DNA from: Maribellus maritimus
GTDB taxonomy: Bacteria; Bacteroidota; Bacteroidia; Bacteroidales; Prolixibacteraceae
DNA: 64,000 nt
Reading direction: 5' to 3'
Assembly (NCBI RefSeq): GCF_022267315.1
Contig: NZ_JAIKLE010000001.1
Span: 310,001 to 374,000 of the forward strand
Shown: piece by piece, positions 16,176 to 25,920 of the stretch
How the letters are laid out: each line of letters begins with the position of its first letter
Position numbering within the stretch: the first letter of the stretch is position 1
The notes under the pieces: generated by a model
Told to the model about the DNA's origin: nothing
The model's database searches: none
The model's input: the letters and a program-made list of their open reading frames with translations, nothing else
Translations under genes and position numbers: made by a program

Positions 16176-18713
16176 ATGAATCTGAAACTAAACCGACGGA
16201 ACGATTCGACTGTCTTTTCCATTCAATCCGTTTTAATTCTCATTTTTCTGATATTTCCCTTTAAACAAAGTCAAAGTCAGGAGAAAAGGCAACCGACAGA
16301 TGTAAAAGTTATCGGACATGCCCACATGGATCCGGTTTACCGGTGGCGTTGGAATGAGATAGAAAACCGCGAAATTTCCAAAACGTTTTCTGATGTTTTG
16401 AAAGAACTGGATACGTATCCCGAGCTTCAATTTGCCCAAAGCTATATGCTTTATTATGAAACCGTTCAAAACCGTTTTCCCAAACTTTTTGAAAAGGTAA
16501 AACAACGTATTTCAGACAAAAGATGGAGTGTTGTTGGAGGCCAGTGGGTTGAAACAGACGAAACGTTACCTTCCGGCGAAAGCCTCATCCGACAATTTCT
16601 GGTCGGACGTGATTATTATACAAAAAACCTCGGCATCAAAAACGTAACGATTGCATGGCTACCGGATGTGTTTACCGGCCATTCGAGTACAATTCCTAAA
16701 ATATATGCAGGGTGTGGAATAAAAAATTATGTATTTAGTCGCGAAGCACCAAAAGACAAGCGGATTTTCTGGTGGGAATCAGCGGACGGTTCACGGATTC
16801 TGGCGTATAAAATTCCGGGGCATTACATCCCTGATTACAAGATTTTACCCGGACAAGTGGAAGAATGGATTAAAATTTCAGGTTATAATAAACCATTGAT
16901 TGCAGTAGGCAAAGGTGACCATGGAGGCGGCCCCGGGGAAACAGACATGCGGAGTCTGGAATTGCTTTCCAATGAGTTTCCGCTGCAATTTAAATTTATT
17001 TCGCCTGAAGACTATTTCAATGAACTAAATCAGGCAGATTTTAACTGGCCTGTTCAAAATAAAGAATTCGGATATCAACCTAACGGCGGGCAGTGGCTCG
17101 GTTGTTATACCTCACAGGCAAAAATCAAAAAGCAAAACCGGCGCCTGGAAAACCAACTGATTGCCGCCGAAAAATTCTCTGCCATTGGTACCATGCATAA
17201 AGGAAAACCTTTTTATCCGCGTGAAGACTTTTTGGAAGCATGGAAAATATTACTTTTTAATCAGTTTCATGACATTATTCCCGGCACTCTTACCGGATTG
17301 GGAGCCAACGATGTATTTAAAGACTATAACAAGCTGGAACAAATTTCATCAGAATTGTTAACCGCGGGGCTTGAGAATATCGGAAACCGAATCGATACGG
17401 AAACAGATGGAATTCCGCTGGTAGTTTATAATCCGCATTCATGGGAGGTTAGCCAGTTTGTTGATGCTGAAGTTTCATTTGTAAAACGACCAGCCGAATT
17501 TAGCTTAAAAGATTCAGAAGGGGAAAGCATCCTTTATTCAATAATCAAAGAGTCGGAGGATAAACAAACGGTCACCGTTTCAATGGATGCAACAAATATC
17601 CCTGCACTTGGATATAAAGTTTACACTGTTACGAATGAAAAAACAGAAATGCCTAAAACGGATATTGATGTTACAGAAAATCAAATTGAGAACAAATTCT
17701 TTGTAGTAAGATGGAACGACGAAGGCGTTACAAATATCTTCAATAAAAAATTACAAAAAGAATTTGTTAATGGTGTTGCAAATACGCTTCAGTTGTTTGA
17801 GGACAATGGCAACAGCTGGAGTTTGAAATTGACAGGTAAAAAATATCCCGTGAATCAACTAACTCCACCAAGAATCATATTTTCTTCACCCGAAAAAGTA
17901 ACTGTTCAATGGGAAGATTACTTCCAGTCGTCAAAATTTGTACGCTATATGACTGTTTATGCAAATTCAGAGCAAATCAATTTTGAAATGGAAGTGGATT
18001 GGCACAGTCACAATAAAATACTGCGCCTTGCCTTTCCAACCGTTTTAGCAAACGGACAAGCCTGTTATGATCAAGCATATGGCTATGTGCAGCGGGAAGA
18101 AACCGAGGGAGAGTTTCCGGCTCAAAAATGGGTCGATTATTCGGAAAAAAATTGTGGAATATCACTCTTAAATAACGGGAAATACGGATTTACAATCAAT
18201 AATGGTGTACTGACCATGTCGATAGTGCGTGGTGCCAGAGACATGGATCCGCGAATGGATGAAGGAAAACATTCGTTTAAATATGCGCTAAATGTTCATG
18301 AAGGTGATTGGCGGGATGCAAATATTCCATTACGGGCATGGGAATTTAATCAGCCGTTAATTGCCAAACAGGAAAATCAACATCCCGGGGAGATCTCTGG
18401 CTGGACTTACAGCAATTTGTCATTCCCTTTGGAAAAATCGTTCTTTGGAATCAACAGCGATCATGTTATTATTTCGAGCCTAAAAACAAAACAGGACGCC
18501 TATGAAACCAATCCCATAATTTTACGCATCATTGAAACCGAGGGAAGTGATGAAAATGTAACCGTACGGCTGCCGTATGAAGCAAAATCTGTAAACGAAT
18601 GCAACCATTTGGAAGAACCAATTGAACAACGAAGTGAAATTAAAACGGACAGCACACAGTTTCACTTTACCATCGGACATGATCAGATAAGAACTTTTAT
18701 GATATATTTCTGA
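16176..18713 (+). CDS. GH38 alpha-mannosidase, exported
   Basis: Retaining zinc-dependent alpha-mannosidase. An N-terminal hydrophobic signal (about residues 17-34, ending SQSQ) directs export. Catalytic landmarks: zinc motif GHAHMDPVYRWRW (His48, His50, Asp52 region), nucleophile Asp164 in WLPDVFTGHSS, and the late histidine of FNQFHDIIPGT. The C-terminal half is the usual GH38 beta-sandwich region (WEDYFQSSKFVRYMTVY, LNVHEGDWRDANI). Length 845 is normal for bacterial GH38. It leads a ten-gene same-strand run; the next gene begins 16 bases on. The target could be alpha-mannose on N-glycans or algal mannan; the linkage is not predictable here. Confidence 0.93.
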   Translation: MNLKLNRRNDSTVFSIQSVLILIFLIFPFKQSQSQEKRQPTDVKVIGHAHMDPVYRWRWNEIENREISKTFSDVLKELDTYPELQFAQSYMLYYETVQNRFPKLFEKVKQRISDKRWSVVGGQWVETDETLPSGESLIRQFLVGRDYYTKNLGIKNVTIAWLPDVFTGHSSTIPKIYAGCGIKNYVFSREAPKDKRIFWWESADGSRILAYKIPGHYIPDYKILPGQVEEWIKISGYNKPLIAVGKGDHGGGPGETDMRSLELLSNEFPLQFKFISPEDYFNELNQADFNWPVQNKEFGYQPNGGQWLGCYTSQAKIKKQNRRLENQLIAAEKFSAIGTMHKGKPFYPREDFLEAWKILLFNQFHDIIPGTLTGLGANDVFKDYNKLEQISSELLTAGLENIGNRIDTETDGIPLVVYNPHSWEVSQFVDAEVSFVKRPAEFSLKDSEGESILYSIIKESEDKQTVTVSMDATNIPALGYKVYTVTNEKTEMPKTDIDVTENQIENKFFVVRWNDEGVTNIFNKKLQKEFVNGVANTLQLFEDNGNSWSLKLTGKKYPVNQLTPPRIIFSSPEKVTVQWEDYFQSSKFVRYMTVYANSEQINFEMEVDWHSHNKILRLAFPTVLANGQACYDQAYGYVQREETEGEFPAQKWVDYSEKNCGISLLNNGKYGFTINNGVLTMSIVRGARDMDPRMDEGKHSFKYALNVHEGDWRDANIPLRAWEFNQPLIAKQENQHPGEISGWTYSNLSFPLEKSFFGINSDHVIISSLKTKQDAYETNPIILRIIETEGSDENVTVRLPYEAKSVNECNHLEEPIEQRSEIKTDSTQFHFTIGHDQIRTFMIYF

Positions 18714-18729
18714 ACCAAAACCAAAAAGT

Positions 18730-19659
18730 ATGACAAGAATCGGGATACTCATTGTTGGAATCTTCCTGGCAATAAATGTAAACGCGGGTAAAAATATTTT
18801 CTCCGTTAAGGGGACCAAAGCATATTTGAATGATGAGGCTTTTTTGAGCATCGGATTGCGCTGTTCCAATGCCTTAATTTCAGAAAAAACCACTGATGAT
18901 TTAATCGGGCATTTGGATTTGTACAAGTCTTTTGGGGTAAATACCATCAGTGTATTTTTTATGGGATCACGTTTTGGCGACGTAACAGGATACTACAAAG
19001 ACGGAACCTTAAATCCGGTGTATACCAACCGTATGGCTAAAATTATTAAAGCCTGTGACAAACGTGACATGGTAGTTTTGGCAGGATGTCTTTACTGGGG
19101 TACTTCCGAGGCAAAATGGGAAAACTGGACTCAAAAGGAAGCTAATGCAGCCGTGGCAAATACGGTAAAATGGCTTTCAGAGAATGATTATAAAAATGTT
19201 TTTGTTGATCCCGACAATGAAGGAATGGCACACCGCGAAAAGGGTTTTGATATTGAAAAAATGATTGCTGCCGGGAAAAAAGTGGATCCTGAAATAATGA
19301 TTGGATACAACAACCATGGCCTGCCTCCTGCTAATGCTGATCTGGCTTTACATTTTTCAGATAAACCGGAAAACAAACATTATATCGAGAGCGAAGGAAC
19401 AATGACCGATTATTGGGGAGCGTACAGTAAAGAGCAGGGAGTGTACAACTATATTAACATTGGGATTTACACCGAAGGAAAAAAGCGTGAACAATTGAAA
19501 AACACTGATAAGCATTTGCAGAATGGAATGGGGTACATTTTTGCTTCAACCTGGTTACAGTGTATACCGCCAAATTGTAAGCCAGGTGGCGACGGAACAC
19601 CTTGCAATCCCGGCATCTCGTGGTGGCTTCAACACATCAAAGAATCGTATAAAAAATAA
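18730..19659 (+). CDS. Exported TIM-barrel protein, glycoside-hydrolase-like (clan A type)
   Basis: A 309-residue protein with a signal peptide (about 19 residues). The sequence resembles a cellulase/GH5-type barrel: VKGTKAYLNDEAFLSIGLR at the start, HLDLYKSFGVNTISVFF, then VFVDPDNEG (where the acid/base Asn-Glu pair of clan A would sit) and YIESEGTMTDYW, where the second Glu could be the nucleophile. Shorter than typical GH5 enzymes and not assigned to a numbered family. A proline/cysteine/glycine loop near the C terminus (CIPPNCKPGGDGTPC) looks like a disulfide-stabilised loop. Sits 4 bases before the GH31 start, so very likely co-translated. Confidence 0.65.
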   Translation: MTRIGILIVGIFLAINVNAGKNIFSVKGTKAYLNDEAFLSIGLRCSNALISEKTTDDLIGHLDLYKSFGVNTISVFFMGSRFGDVTGYYKDGTLNPVYTNRMAKIIKACDKRDMVVLAGCLYWGTSEAKWENWTQKEANAAVANTVKWLSENDYKNVFVDPDNEGMAHREKGFDIEKMIAAGKKVDPEIMIGYNNHGLPPANADLALHFSDKPENKHYIESEGTMTDYWGAYSKEQGVYNYINIGIYTEGKKREQLKNTDKHLQNGMGYIFASTWLQCIPPNCKPGGDGTPCNPGISWWLQHIKESYKK

Positions 19660-19663
19660 AAAT

Positions 19664-21265
19664 ATGAAATTCAGATTACTCTTTTTAAGCTTTATATTAT
19701 TTCCAAACCTTGTATTGGTTGCGCAAAATCAACCGTTTAAAATCGATTTGCTTCCGGGTGAAAAAATCTGGTCGGGTGTCATCACCGACGGGCACAAAAT
19801 GCCGCTCGCCGGTGGATTTGAATTTGACTTTTATGCCAATAATCAGGGAAATCAAACACAACCTTTATTATTAAGCAATAAAGGTTTGTATGTATGGAGC
19901 CAGAAACCTTACAAATTTGAAATCGGAAATAATGAGATTATCATTTCTGAAAACTATGGAAAAGTTGAACACGGTAGAAATGGGACCACGCTGAAAGAGG
20001 CCAGACAATTTGCGTCAGAACATTTCTTTCCTGCGTCGGGGAAAATGCCCGATGAAATGTTGTTTACTGAGCCACAGTACAACACATGGATCGAGTTGAC
20101 CTACGACCAAAACCAGGAAGACATATTAAAATATGCCCATGCAATAATTAATAACGGATTTCCTCCGGGGGTTTTTATGATTGACGATACATGGCAGGAA
20201 GACTACGGACTTTGGAATTTCCACCCGGGTCGCTTCCCCAATCCACGCCAGATGATGGATGAGTTACATAAAATGGGATTCAAGGTAATGTTATGGGTTT
20301 GTCCTTTTGTAAGTCCGGACCAGGCATTGATTGTACGCGAAATTATGAAAGGTAAAGGATTTCTTCTTAAAAAGATAGATGAAACAACTACATGGGAAAC
20401 TGCCCGGGAGCCAGCCATTATCAAATGGTGGAATGGGTATTCAGCGTTGCTCGATTTTAGTAATCCGGCTGCAGTAGATTGGTTTAACAATCAACTCGAC
20501 CGCCTCGTTAACGAATACGGAGTGGATGGTTTTAAGCTTGATGCAGGAGATATGCAGTACTACCCGCCCAATGCTATAAGTAAAGAAAATGTAAGCCCCA
20601 ATAAACAATGCGAGCTGTACGCCATGATTGGATTACGTTACCCGCTAAACGAATATCGGGCGTGCTGGAAAATGGCAGGGCAGCCACTTGCCCAACGTTT
20701 ACGCGATAAACAACATTCGTGGAGCGACATGCAAATGTTAATTCCACACATGATTGCAGAAGGCCTTGCGGGTTATACATTCTCTTGTCCCGACATGATT
20801 GGCGGTGGCGAATTTAGCAGTTTTCTCGATTTAAACAGCTATGACGAAGAGCTTGTTGTTCGCTCAGCACAATGCCACGCACTGATGCCCATGATGCAAT
20901 TTTCGGTAGCGCCGTGGCGGGTTTTAAATGAAAAGAACTTTGAGGCCGTAAAAAAAGCGGTGGAAATACGCAAAAAATTTACGCCTCTGATTTTAAAACG
21001 GGCAAAAGAATCAGCTAAGACAGGTGAACCTGTCATTTCAAATCCTGAATATTTCTACCCTAACCAGGGATTTGAAAATATTAAAGATGAATTCCTTTTA
21101 GGCGAAAATCTGTTGATAGCGCCTGTTTACAAAAAAGAATATTCAAGAGAAGTGATCCTTCCCAATGGCACATGGATTGCTGATGACGGGAAAAAATATA
21201 AAGGTGGAAAATCATACATTATCGACGTGCCGATTGATCGGTTACCTTATTTTGAGAAACAATAA
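19664..21265 (+). CDS. GH31 family alpha-glycosidase, exported
   Basis: A 533-residue protein; ATG at 19664 gives a clear signal peptide ending near VLVAQ, whereas the longer frame would overlap the previous gene. GH31 signatures: FPPGVFMIDDTWQEDYG, GFKVMLWVCPFVSP and the nucleophile Asp293 in DGFKLDAGD; the acid/base probably lies in QHSWSDMQM. GH31 enzymes act on alpha-glucosides, xylosides, galactosides or sulfoquinovosides; the missing long N-terminal sandwich and short length make the specificity uncertain. Same operon as the GH38 gene. Confidence 0.9.
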   Translation: MKFRLLFLSFILFPNLVLVAQNQPFKIDLLPGEKIWSGVITDGHKMPLAGGFEFDFYANNQGNQTQPLLLSNKGLYVWSQKPYKFEIGNNEIIISENYGKVEHGRNGTTLKEARQFASEHFFPASGKMPDEMLFTEPQYNTWIELTYDQNQEDILKYAHAIINNGFPPGVFMIDDTWQEDYGLWNFHPGRFPNPRQMMDELHKMGFKVMLWVCPFVSPDQALIVREIMKGKGFLLKKIDETTTWETAREPAIIKWWNGYSALLDFSNPAAVDWFNNQLDRLVNEYGVDGFKLDAGDMQYYPPNAISKENVSPNKQCELYAMIGLRYPLNEYRACWKMAGQPLAQRLRDKQHSWSDMQMLIPHMIAEGLAGYTFSCPDMIGGGEFSSFLDLNSYDEELVVRSAQCHALMPMMQFSVAPWRVLNEKNFEAVKKAVEIRKKFTPLILKRAKESAKTGEPVISNPEYFYPNQGFENIKDEFLLGENLLIAPVYKKEYSREVILPNGTWIADDGKKYKGGKSYIIDVPIDRLPYFEKQ

Positions 21266-21289
21266 ATTTAATCGACAAAAGAACAAACA

Positions 21290-22798
21290 ATGAATAAATA
21301 TACTATTCTGTTTCAATGCTGCTTCTTCCTTTCAGTTTTACTTTTCGACAGCACGAACTGCTTTGGTTCTGAAAGCGATACCATTGTTCCGCGTTATAAG
21401 GTTACACTTCCTGAAGCACATGTTGGAAATTTGGATATCGACACCAGGTTACTTGACAGTTACGGACTTTTACCTGAAAATATCAGGCAGTTTTATTTTG
21501 ATGCTCGTTCTGTTTTTTTTGGTACACCGGATGCTGATTTTACAAATCCCGGGATTATTGCGGCTGCCCGTAAATACAATTTACCAATAATGGGTGGCCC
21601 CATGCTTGGAAAATTAAACGAAAACAGTGTTAACATTTGGATACGTCCATCGACCTCAGAGCCTTTGGTTGTGAAAGTAAAAAAATCGGGAAGCAGCGAT
21701 GAAAAATCATATACAAAAACTTCAGTTGAACCAGGCGTGGACCAAAGAATTGTATTGGACAGTCTGTCTTCCGCTACCGAATACGAATATACAGTTTACA
21801 CAAATGGGAAAGGAGTTGCAGAGGGCAGCTTTACTACCACACCTGCTTCCGGCGAAAAAAATAGTTTCAGGATAGCCTTTGGGTCATGTTTTCATAAAAT
21901 AGGTTTACACAATCCCAATTTAATCAATCAAATTCTAAAAAGAGAGCCTCAGGCTATGATGCTTCTGGGAGATATTGCAGTGGACGACAGGGAGAACCGA
22001 ATTAATTTGCACAGGTCTGATTATATGCTTCGTGATGTTTCAAAACCATGGAAGGAGCTCGCAGCAAATGTTCCGCTCTATACTTCCTGGGATGATCACG
22101 ATTATTATAACAATGACCTTAGTGGGACACCTAAAGGATTCACCACAGCAGACCGCGAAGCAGTCAGGGCGGTATGGCAGCAAAATTGGAACAACCCGGA
22201 AAACAAAAAGCCAGGTATTTATTTTAACTCACGTATCGGTCCGGTGGAAATAATAATGCTCGATACCCGCTCATGCCGGGAAAACGGACAAAGAGGCCGG
22301 TACGGATCGTATCTGGGCCCGGAACAACTCACATGGTTAAAAGAAACGTTAAAAAGCTCCGAAGCTCCGTTCAAAATTGTTAGCAGTGGCACCATGTGGA
22401 GCGATTATGTTAGTAACGGAAAGGATTCATGGGGAACCTGGGATACAAAAGCACGAGAAGAAATTTTTGCTTTTATCGAATCAGAAAAAATATCCGGTGT
22501 TTTATTAATTAGCGGTGACCGCCACGGAGCACGTGGATTTACAATTCCCCGGCCATCGGGATTTGAATTTTATGAATTTGAGGCCGCTTCGCTTGGTGGT
22601 GTTCCGGGGCCCGATGCAATGGCCAAAGAAAGTACAAACCAGTTATTTGGGTATCACGGAACAGCGGCCGTTGCCTTTGGTGAATTTACTTTTGACATTC
22701 AGGAGGATACACCTGCTGTTACTTTCAGGCTAATCGATCAGTTCGGCAACATATTGGAAAAATACACACTGCCATATAAAAAGTTAACACCACCTTAA
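21290..22798 (+). CDS. PhoD-like metallophosphatase, exported (first of two)
   Basis: A 502-residue protein with a signal peptide (about 25 residues). A fibronectin-like N-terminal PhoD domain (NSVNIWIRPSTSEPLVVKV) precedes the metallophosphatase domain: FGSCFHK, MLLGDIAVDD, SWDDHDYYNND and LLISGDRHGARGF provide the metal-binding Asp, Asn and His residues. PhoD enzymes cleave phosphodiesters or monoesters and usually need calcium and iron. The first 90 residues are an extension not explained by PhoD. Its place among glycosidases and sulfatases points to removal of phosphate groups from a glycan or glycolipid; that is inference. Confidence 0.88.
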   Translation: MNKYTILFQCCFFLSVLLFDSTNCFGSESDTIVPRYKVTLPEAHVGNLDIDTRLLDSYGLLPENIRQFYFDARSVFFGTPDADFTNPGIIAAARKYNLPIMGGPMLGKLNENSVNIWIRPSTSEPLVVKVKKSGSSDEKSYTKTSVEPGVDQRIVLDSLSSATEYEYTVYTNGKGVAEGSFTTTPASGEKNSFRIAFGSCFHKIGLHNPNLINQILKREPQAMMLLGDIAVDDRENRINLHRSDYMLRDVSKPWKELAANVPLYTSWDDHDYYNNDLSGTPKGFTTADREAVRAVWQQNWNNPENKKPGIYFNSRIGPVEIIMLDTRSCRENGQRGRYGSYLGPEQLTWLKETLKSSEAPFKIVSSGTMWSDYVSNGKDSWGTWDTKAREEIFAFIESEKISGVLLISGDRHGARGFTIPRPSGFEFYEFEAASLGGVPGPDAMAKESTNQLFGYHGTAAVAFGEFTFDIQEDTPAVTFRLIDQFGNILEKYTLPYKKLTPP

Positions 22799-22833
22799 AC
22801 AGAAGATGACAGAGATTTTGTCGCTTTATTTTA

Positions 22834-22841
22834 TACATTTG
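22834..22841 (+). promoter_or_regulatory. Internal Bacteroidota -7 element (TACATTTG)
   Basis: Exact TAnnTTTG match in the 75-base gap before the sulfatase at 22874, 32 bases from its ATG. Suggests the second half of the cluster can be transcribed on its own. Confidence 0.5.
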
Positions 22842-22873
22842 AAACAACAACAATAAAAACTAAACCAACGGAT

Positions 22874-24421
22874 ATGTGCCAAAAAATATTTATTTTTCTT
22901 TTTTGTGTCTTAATCGTTTTATCCTGCAAAAAAGAACAACCAAAACCAAACATTATATTAATCAGTGCCGACGATTTGGGCTGGTCGGATATCGGATGTT
23001 ACGGCAGCGAAGTACAGACCCCTAACCTCGACAAGCTGGGGGAAGGTGGAATACGATTCACCAGGTTTCATAATACATCAAAATGTTTCCCTTCAAGAGC
23101 ATGCTTGCTTACCGGAGTTTATGCACAGCAAAACGGTTATTCCAACACACACACCAACCCCATCACCAATGCAGTTACGCTGGGAGAAGTTCTTCGTACA
23201 GCGGGTTACCGCACACTTTGGTCAGGGAAACATCACGGTTTGGAAAATCCTTTTACCCGGGGTTTTGACCGATACTATGGTCTAAAAGACGGTGCCTGTA
23301 ACTATTTTAATCCGGGCGACCAACGGCCGGGTGAAGGTGCACCGGCGCGCAAAGGAAAACCCGGAAATAAAACCCAACGTTGGTGGTGTATCGACTCTGT
23401 AATGTATCATCCTTACACGCCGGAAGCGAAAGACTTTTACACAACCGATTATTTTACAAATTATGCGTTGGGCTGGTTAGATGAATATAAAAATGAAAAC
23501 AAACCATTTTTCCTTTACCTTGCTTTCAATGCGCCACACGACCCATTAATGGCCTGGCCGGAAGATATTGCCAAATCTAAAGGGAAATACGATGCAGGCT
23601 ATGAAAAAATCCGCAACCAACGGTATCAAAAACAACTTCAAATCGGCCTAATTGATGATTCATACAGTTTGTCAGCTCCAACTTATGACAACTGGGAAGA
23701 TTTAGCAGATTCCATTCAAAACGACGAAATCCGTAAAATGGAAGTTTATGCGGCGATGATCGACAGAATGGATCAAAACATCGGTCGGTTGCTTGCGAAA
23801 CTAAAAGAAACAGAGAAAGATGAAAATACGCTTATCCTGTTTGTATCCGACAACGGAGCATCGGCTGAAATGGTGCATATAGAGGACGATTACGGAGAGA
23901 TTGGAACAATGACCCGGTGGTCGTCGCTTGGCGAAAATTGGGCAAATGTAGGAAATACTCCTTTCCGTTTTTATAAAAACTTCAGCTATGAAGGAGGCAT
24001 CAACACCCCATTGATTGCATGGTGGCCGGGAAAAATCACACCTAAAACATTTTCTGAATTCCCCGGGCATTTTATCGATATCATGGCCACGGTAGTGGAT
24101 ATTACGGGAGCTACTTACCCAACGGAATTTAACAACCAAAAAATAACACCTATGCAGGGGGTTAGTTTACTTCCTGTACTCAACGGAGAAAAAACAAGCA
24201 GAGAAAAGCCCATTTTTTGGGAATGGCGCCGGGGAAGAGCAGTTTATTCCGATTCATGGAAAATAGTCAAAGAAGGATTGGAGGAACCATGGGATCTGTA
24301 TAATATTGAGCAGGATCCGACCGAAACAAAAAACCTTGCCAATAGTAATCCTGAAAAAGTTAAAGAGATGGAGCAGCTTTTCGAGGAATGGAAATCCAGT
24401 CAAATTGAAAAGAACGAATGA
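22874..24421 (+). CDS. Arylsulfatase-type sulfatase lipoprotein
   Basis: Lipobox IVLSC (Cys18). Standard S1 sulfatase layout: NIILISADDLGWSDIGCYG with metal-binding aspartates, maturation motif CFPSR (Cys71-Arg75), TLWSGKHHG, and FVSDNGASAEMV late. The formylglycine site is canonical (C-x-P-S-R). Length 515. A PhoD-like gene follows with ATG overlapping its stop (ATGA at 24418-24421), so the sulfatase and the phosphatase are translationally coupled. The substrate is unknown. Confidence 0.93.
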   Translation: MCQKIFIFLFCVLIVLSCKKEQPKPNIILISADDLGWSDIGCYGSEVQTPNLDKLGEGGIRFTRFHNTSKCFPSRACLLTGVYAQQNGYSNTHTNPITNAVTLGEVLRTAGYRTLWSGKHHGLENPFTRGFDRYYGLKDGACNYFNPGDQRPGEGAPARKGKPGNKTQRWWCIDSVMYHPYTPEAKDFYTTDYFTNYALGWLDEYKNENKPFFLYLAFNAPHDPLMAWPEDIAKSKGKYDAGYEKIRNQRYQKQLQIGLIDDSYSLSAPTYDNWEDLADSIQNDEIRKMEVYAAMIDRMDQNIGRLLAKLKETEKDENTLILFVSDNGASAEMVHIEDDYGEIGTMTRWSSLGENWANVGNTPFRFYKNFSYEGGINTPLIAWWPGKITPKTFSEFPGHFIDIMATVVDITGATYPTEFNNQKITPMQGVSLLPVLNGEKTSREKPIFWEWRRGRAVYSDSWKIVKEGLEEPWDLYNIEQDPTETKNLANSNPEKVKEMEQLFEEWKSSQIEKNE

Positions 24422-25911
24422 AAAAAACAACTAAAATGAAACTAAATATAAATCAACGCTTCATTTTCACAGTATTTTTAGCCTTTCTGTTTTTGGGGTG
24501 CAGCCTCAAAAAAGAAACCGACGGGCCTTATTTTGGAAACGGCTTTCACAATGGATGGGCTGACCAAAGTTCAATCGTAATCTGGACACGGCTGACCCAT
24601 ACCCCGGAAGGGAATACCAATGGAACAAAATTTCTTATCCCATCGGCTGAAGAACACCGACGATTGGATAAAGAAGCCAATCCCGAAAAAATTCATAAAG
24701 CACAAATTCCGGAAGGAATGACATTGGAAAACATGGTTGGTGCTTGTCCCGGTGCACCAGGTGAAGTCAAACTTATCTACTATCCTTTGTTAAATTCTGA
24801 CAACAAAACAGAAACCGATTGGATTGCCGTTGATGAGAAAAAAAACTATACAACCCAGTGGCAACTTGAGAACCTCCAGCCCAACATAAAATATGTTGTT
24901 GAAATTGAAGCCAGGCTCAATAACCAATCAAAAGTTTCGGATAAAATTGAAGGTGCTTTCCGCACGCCACCAACAGAAAAAACAGAAGAGGACATTGAAT
25001 TTTGTATCGTTACCTGTCATGATTATTGGAGAAAGGACACAACTGACGGGCACAAAATCTACAATTCCATGATAAAAATGTTCCCTGATTTTTATGTGCA
25101 TACAGGCGATATTGAATATTACGATAAACCCGAACCCTATGCGCTTACTGAAGAATTGATGCGCTTTAAATGGGATCGTTTATTCGCGCTTCCTCTGCAA
25201 CGCAAATTCTGGACACAAGTAACCTCCTATTTTATGAAAGACGACCATGATGCACTTAAAAATGATGCCTGGCCCGGTCAAACCTATGGGACAGTACCCT
25301 GGGACAGAGGCATTGAAATATTTGAAAAAGAACAATTTCCTTATCACAACAAGTTTTATAAAACCATTCGTTGGGGAAAAGACCTGCAGATTTGGATTAC
25401 AGAAGGAAGAAACTACCGGAGTTCCAACAATATACCGGACGGGCCGGAAAAAACCATTTATGGGAAGGAACAAATCGATTGGCTATTTAAAACATTAAAG
25501 GAATCGGATGCTACGTTTAAAGTAATTATCAATGCCAATCCCGTTTTAGGCCCCGACCGCGAGAATAAAAACGATAATTATTCAAATTCAAAGTACGCTT
25601 TTGAAGGGGATCAAATACGCAATTTCTTGAATCAATTTGACAATGTATATCTGTGTAACGGCGATCGTCATTGGCAATATGTAACACACCTGCCCGATAC
25701 AAATCTCTGGGAATTTAGCTGCGGTGCCGGTACTGACATGCATGCCGGGGGATGGGATCAGGAAGACCTGCGCCCTGAGCATCGGTTTTTGCGGGTAAAA
25801 GGAGGTTTTCTGAGAGGAGAGGTTTCCCGGGAAAATGGAAAACCAAAACTTACTTTCCAGCATTACGATGTTAATGGAGAAATGGTTCATGAAGAAATAT
25901 TTACAAAATAA
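24418..25911 (+). CDS. PhoD-like metallophosphatase lipoprotein (second of two)
   Basis: A 497-residue lipoprotein (lipobox FLFLGC). It has an N-terminal PhoD beta domain (SSIVIWTRLTHTPEG, then LENLQPNIKYVVEIEARL) with an insertion of charged residues, then phosphatase motifs CIVTCHDYW, YVHTGDIEYYD, YFMKDDHDALKNDAW and YLCNGDRHWQY. It differs clearly from the copy at 21290 (different insertions, lipid anchor instead of a free signal), so these are two divergent members rather than a recent duplication. Coupled by a 4-base overlap to the sulfatase. Joint sulfate and phosphate removal is inferred. Confidence 0.87.
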   Translation: MKKTTKMKLNINQRFIFTVFLAFLFLGCSLKKETDGPYFGNGFHNGWADQSSIVIWTRLTHTPEGNTNGTKFLIPSAEEHRRLDKEANPEKIHKAQIPEGMTLENMVGACPGAPGEVKLIYYPLLNSDNKTETDWIAVDEKKNYTTQWQLENLQPNIKYVVEIEARLNNQSKVSDKIEGAFRTPPTEKTEEDIEFCIVTCHDYWRKDTTDGHKIYNSMIKMFPDFYVHTGDIEYYDKPEPYALTEELMRFKWDRLFALPLQRKFWTQVTSYFMKDDHDALKNDAWPGQTYGTVPWDRGIEIFEKEQFPYHNKFYKTIRWGKDLQIWITEGRNYRSSNNIPDGPEKTIYGKEQIDWLFKTLKESDATFKVIINANPVLGPDRENKNDNYSNSKYAFEGDQIRNFLNQFDNVYLCNGDRHWQYVTHLPDTNLWEFSCGAGTDMHAGGWDQEDLRPEHRFLRVKGGFLRGEVSRENGKPKLTFQHYDVNGEMVHEEIFTK

Positions 25912-25920
25912 AACGTTAAA

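Noticed and set aside
19523-19663. Long N-terminal extension of the GH31 gene
   Set aside because: It overlaps the preceding gene and lacks family resemblance; ATG at 19664 gives a signal peptide.
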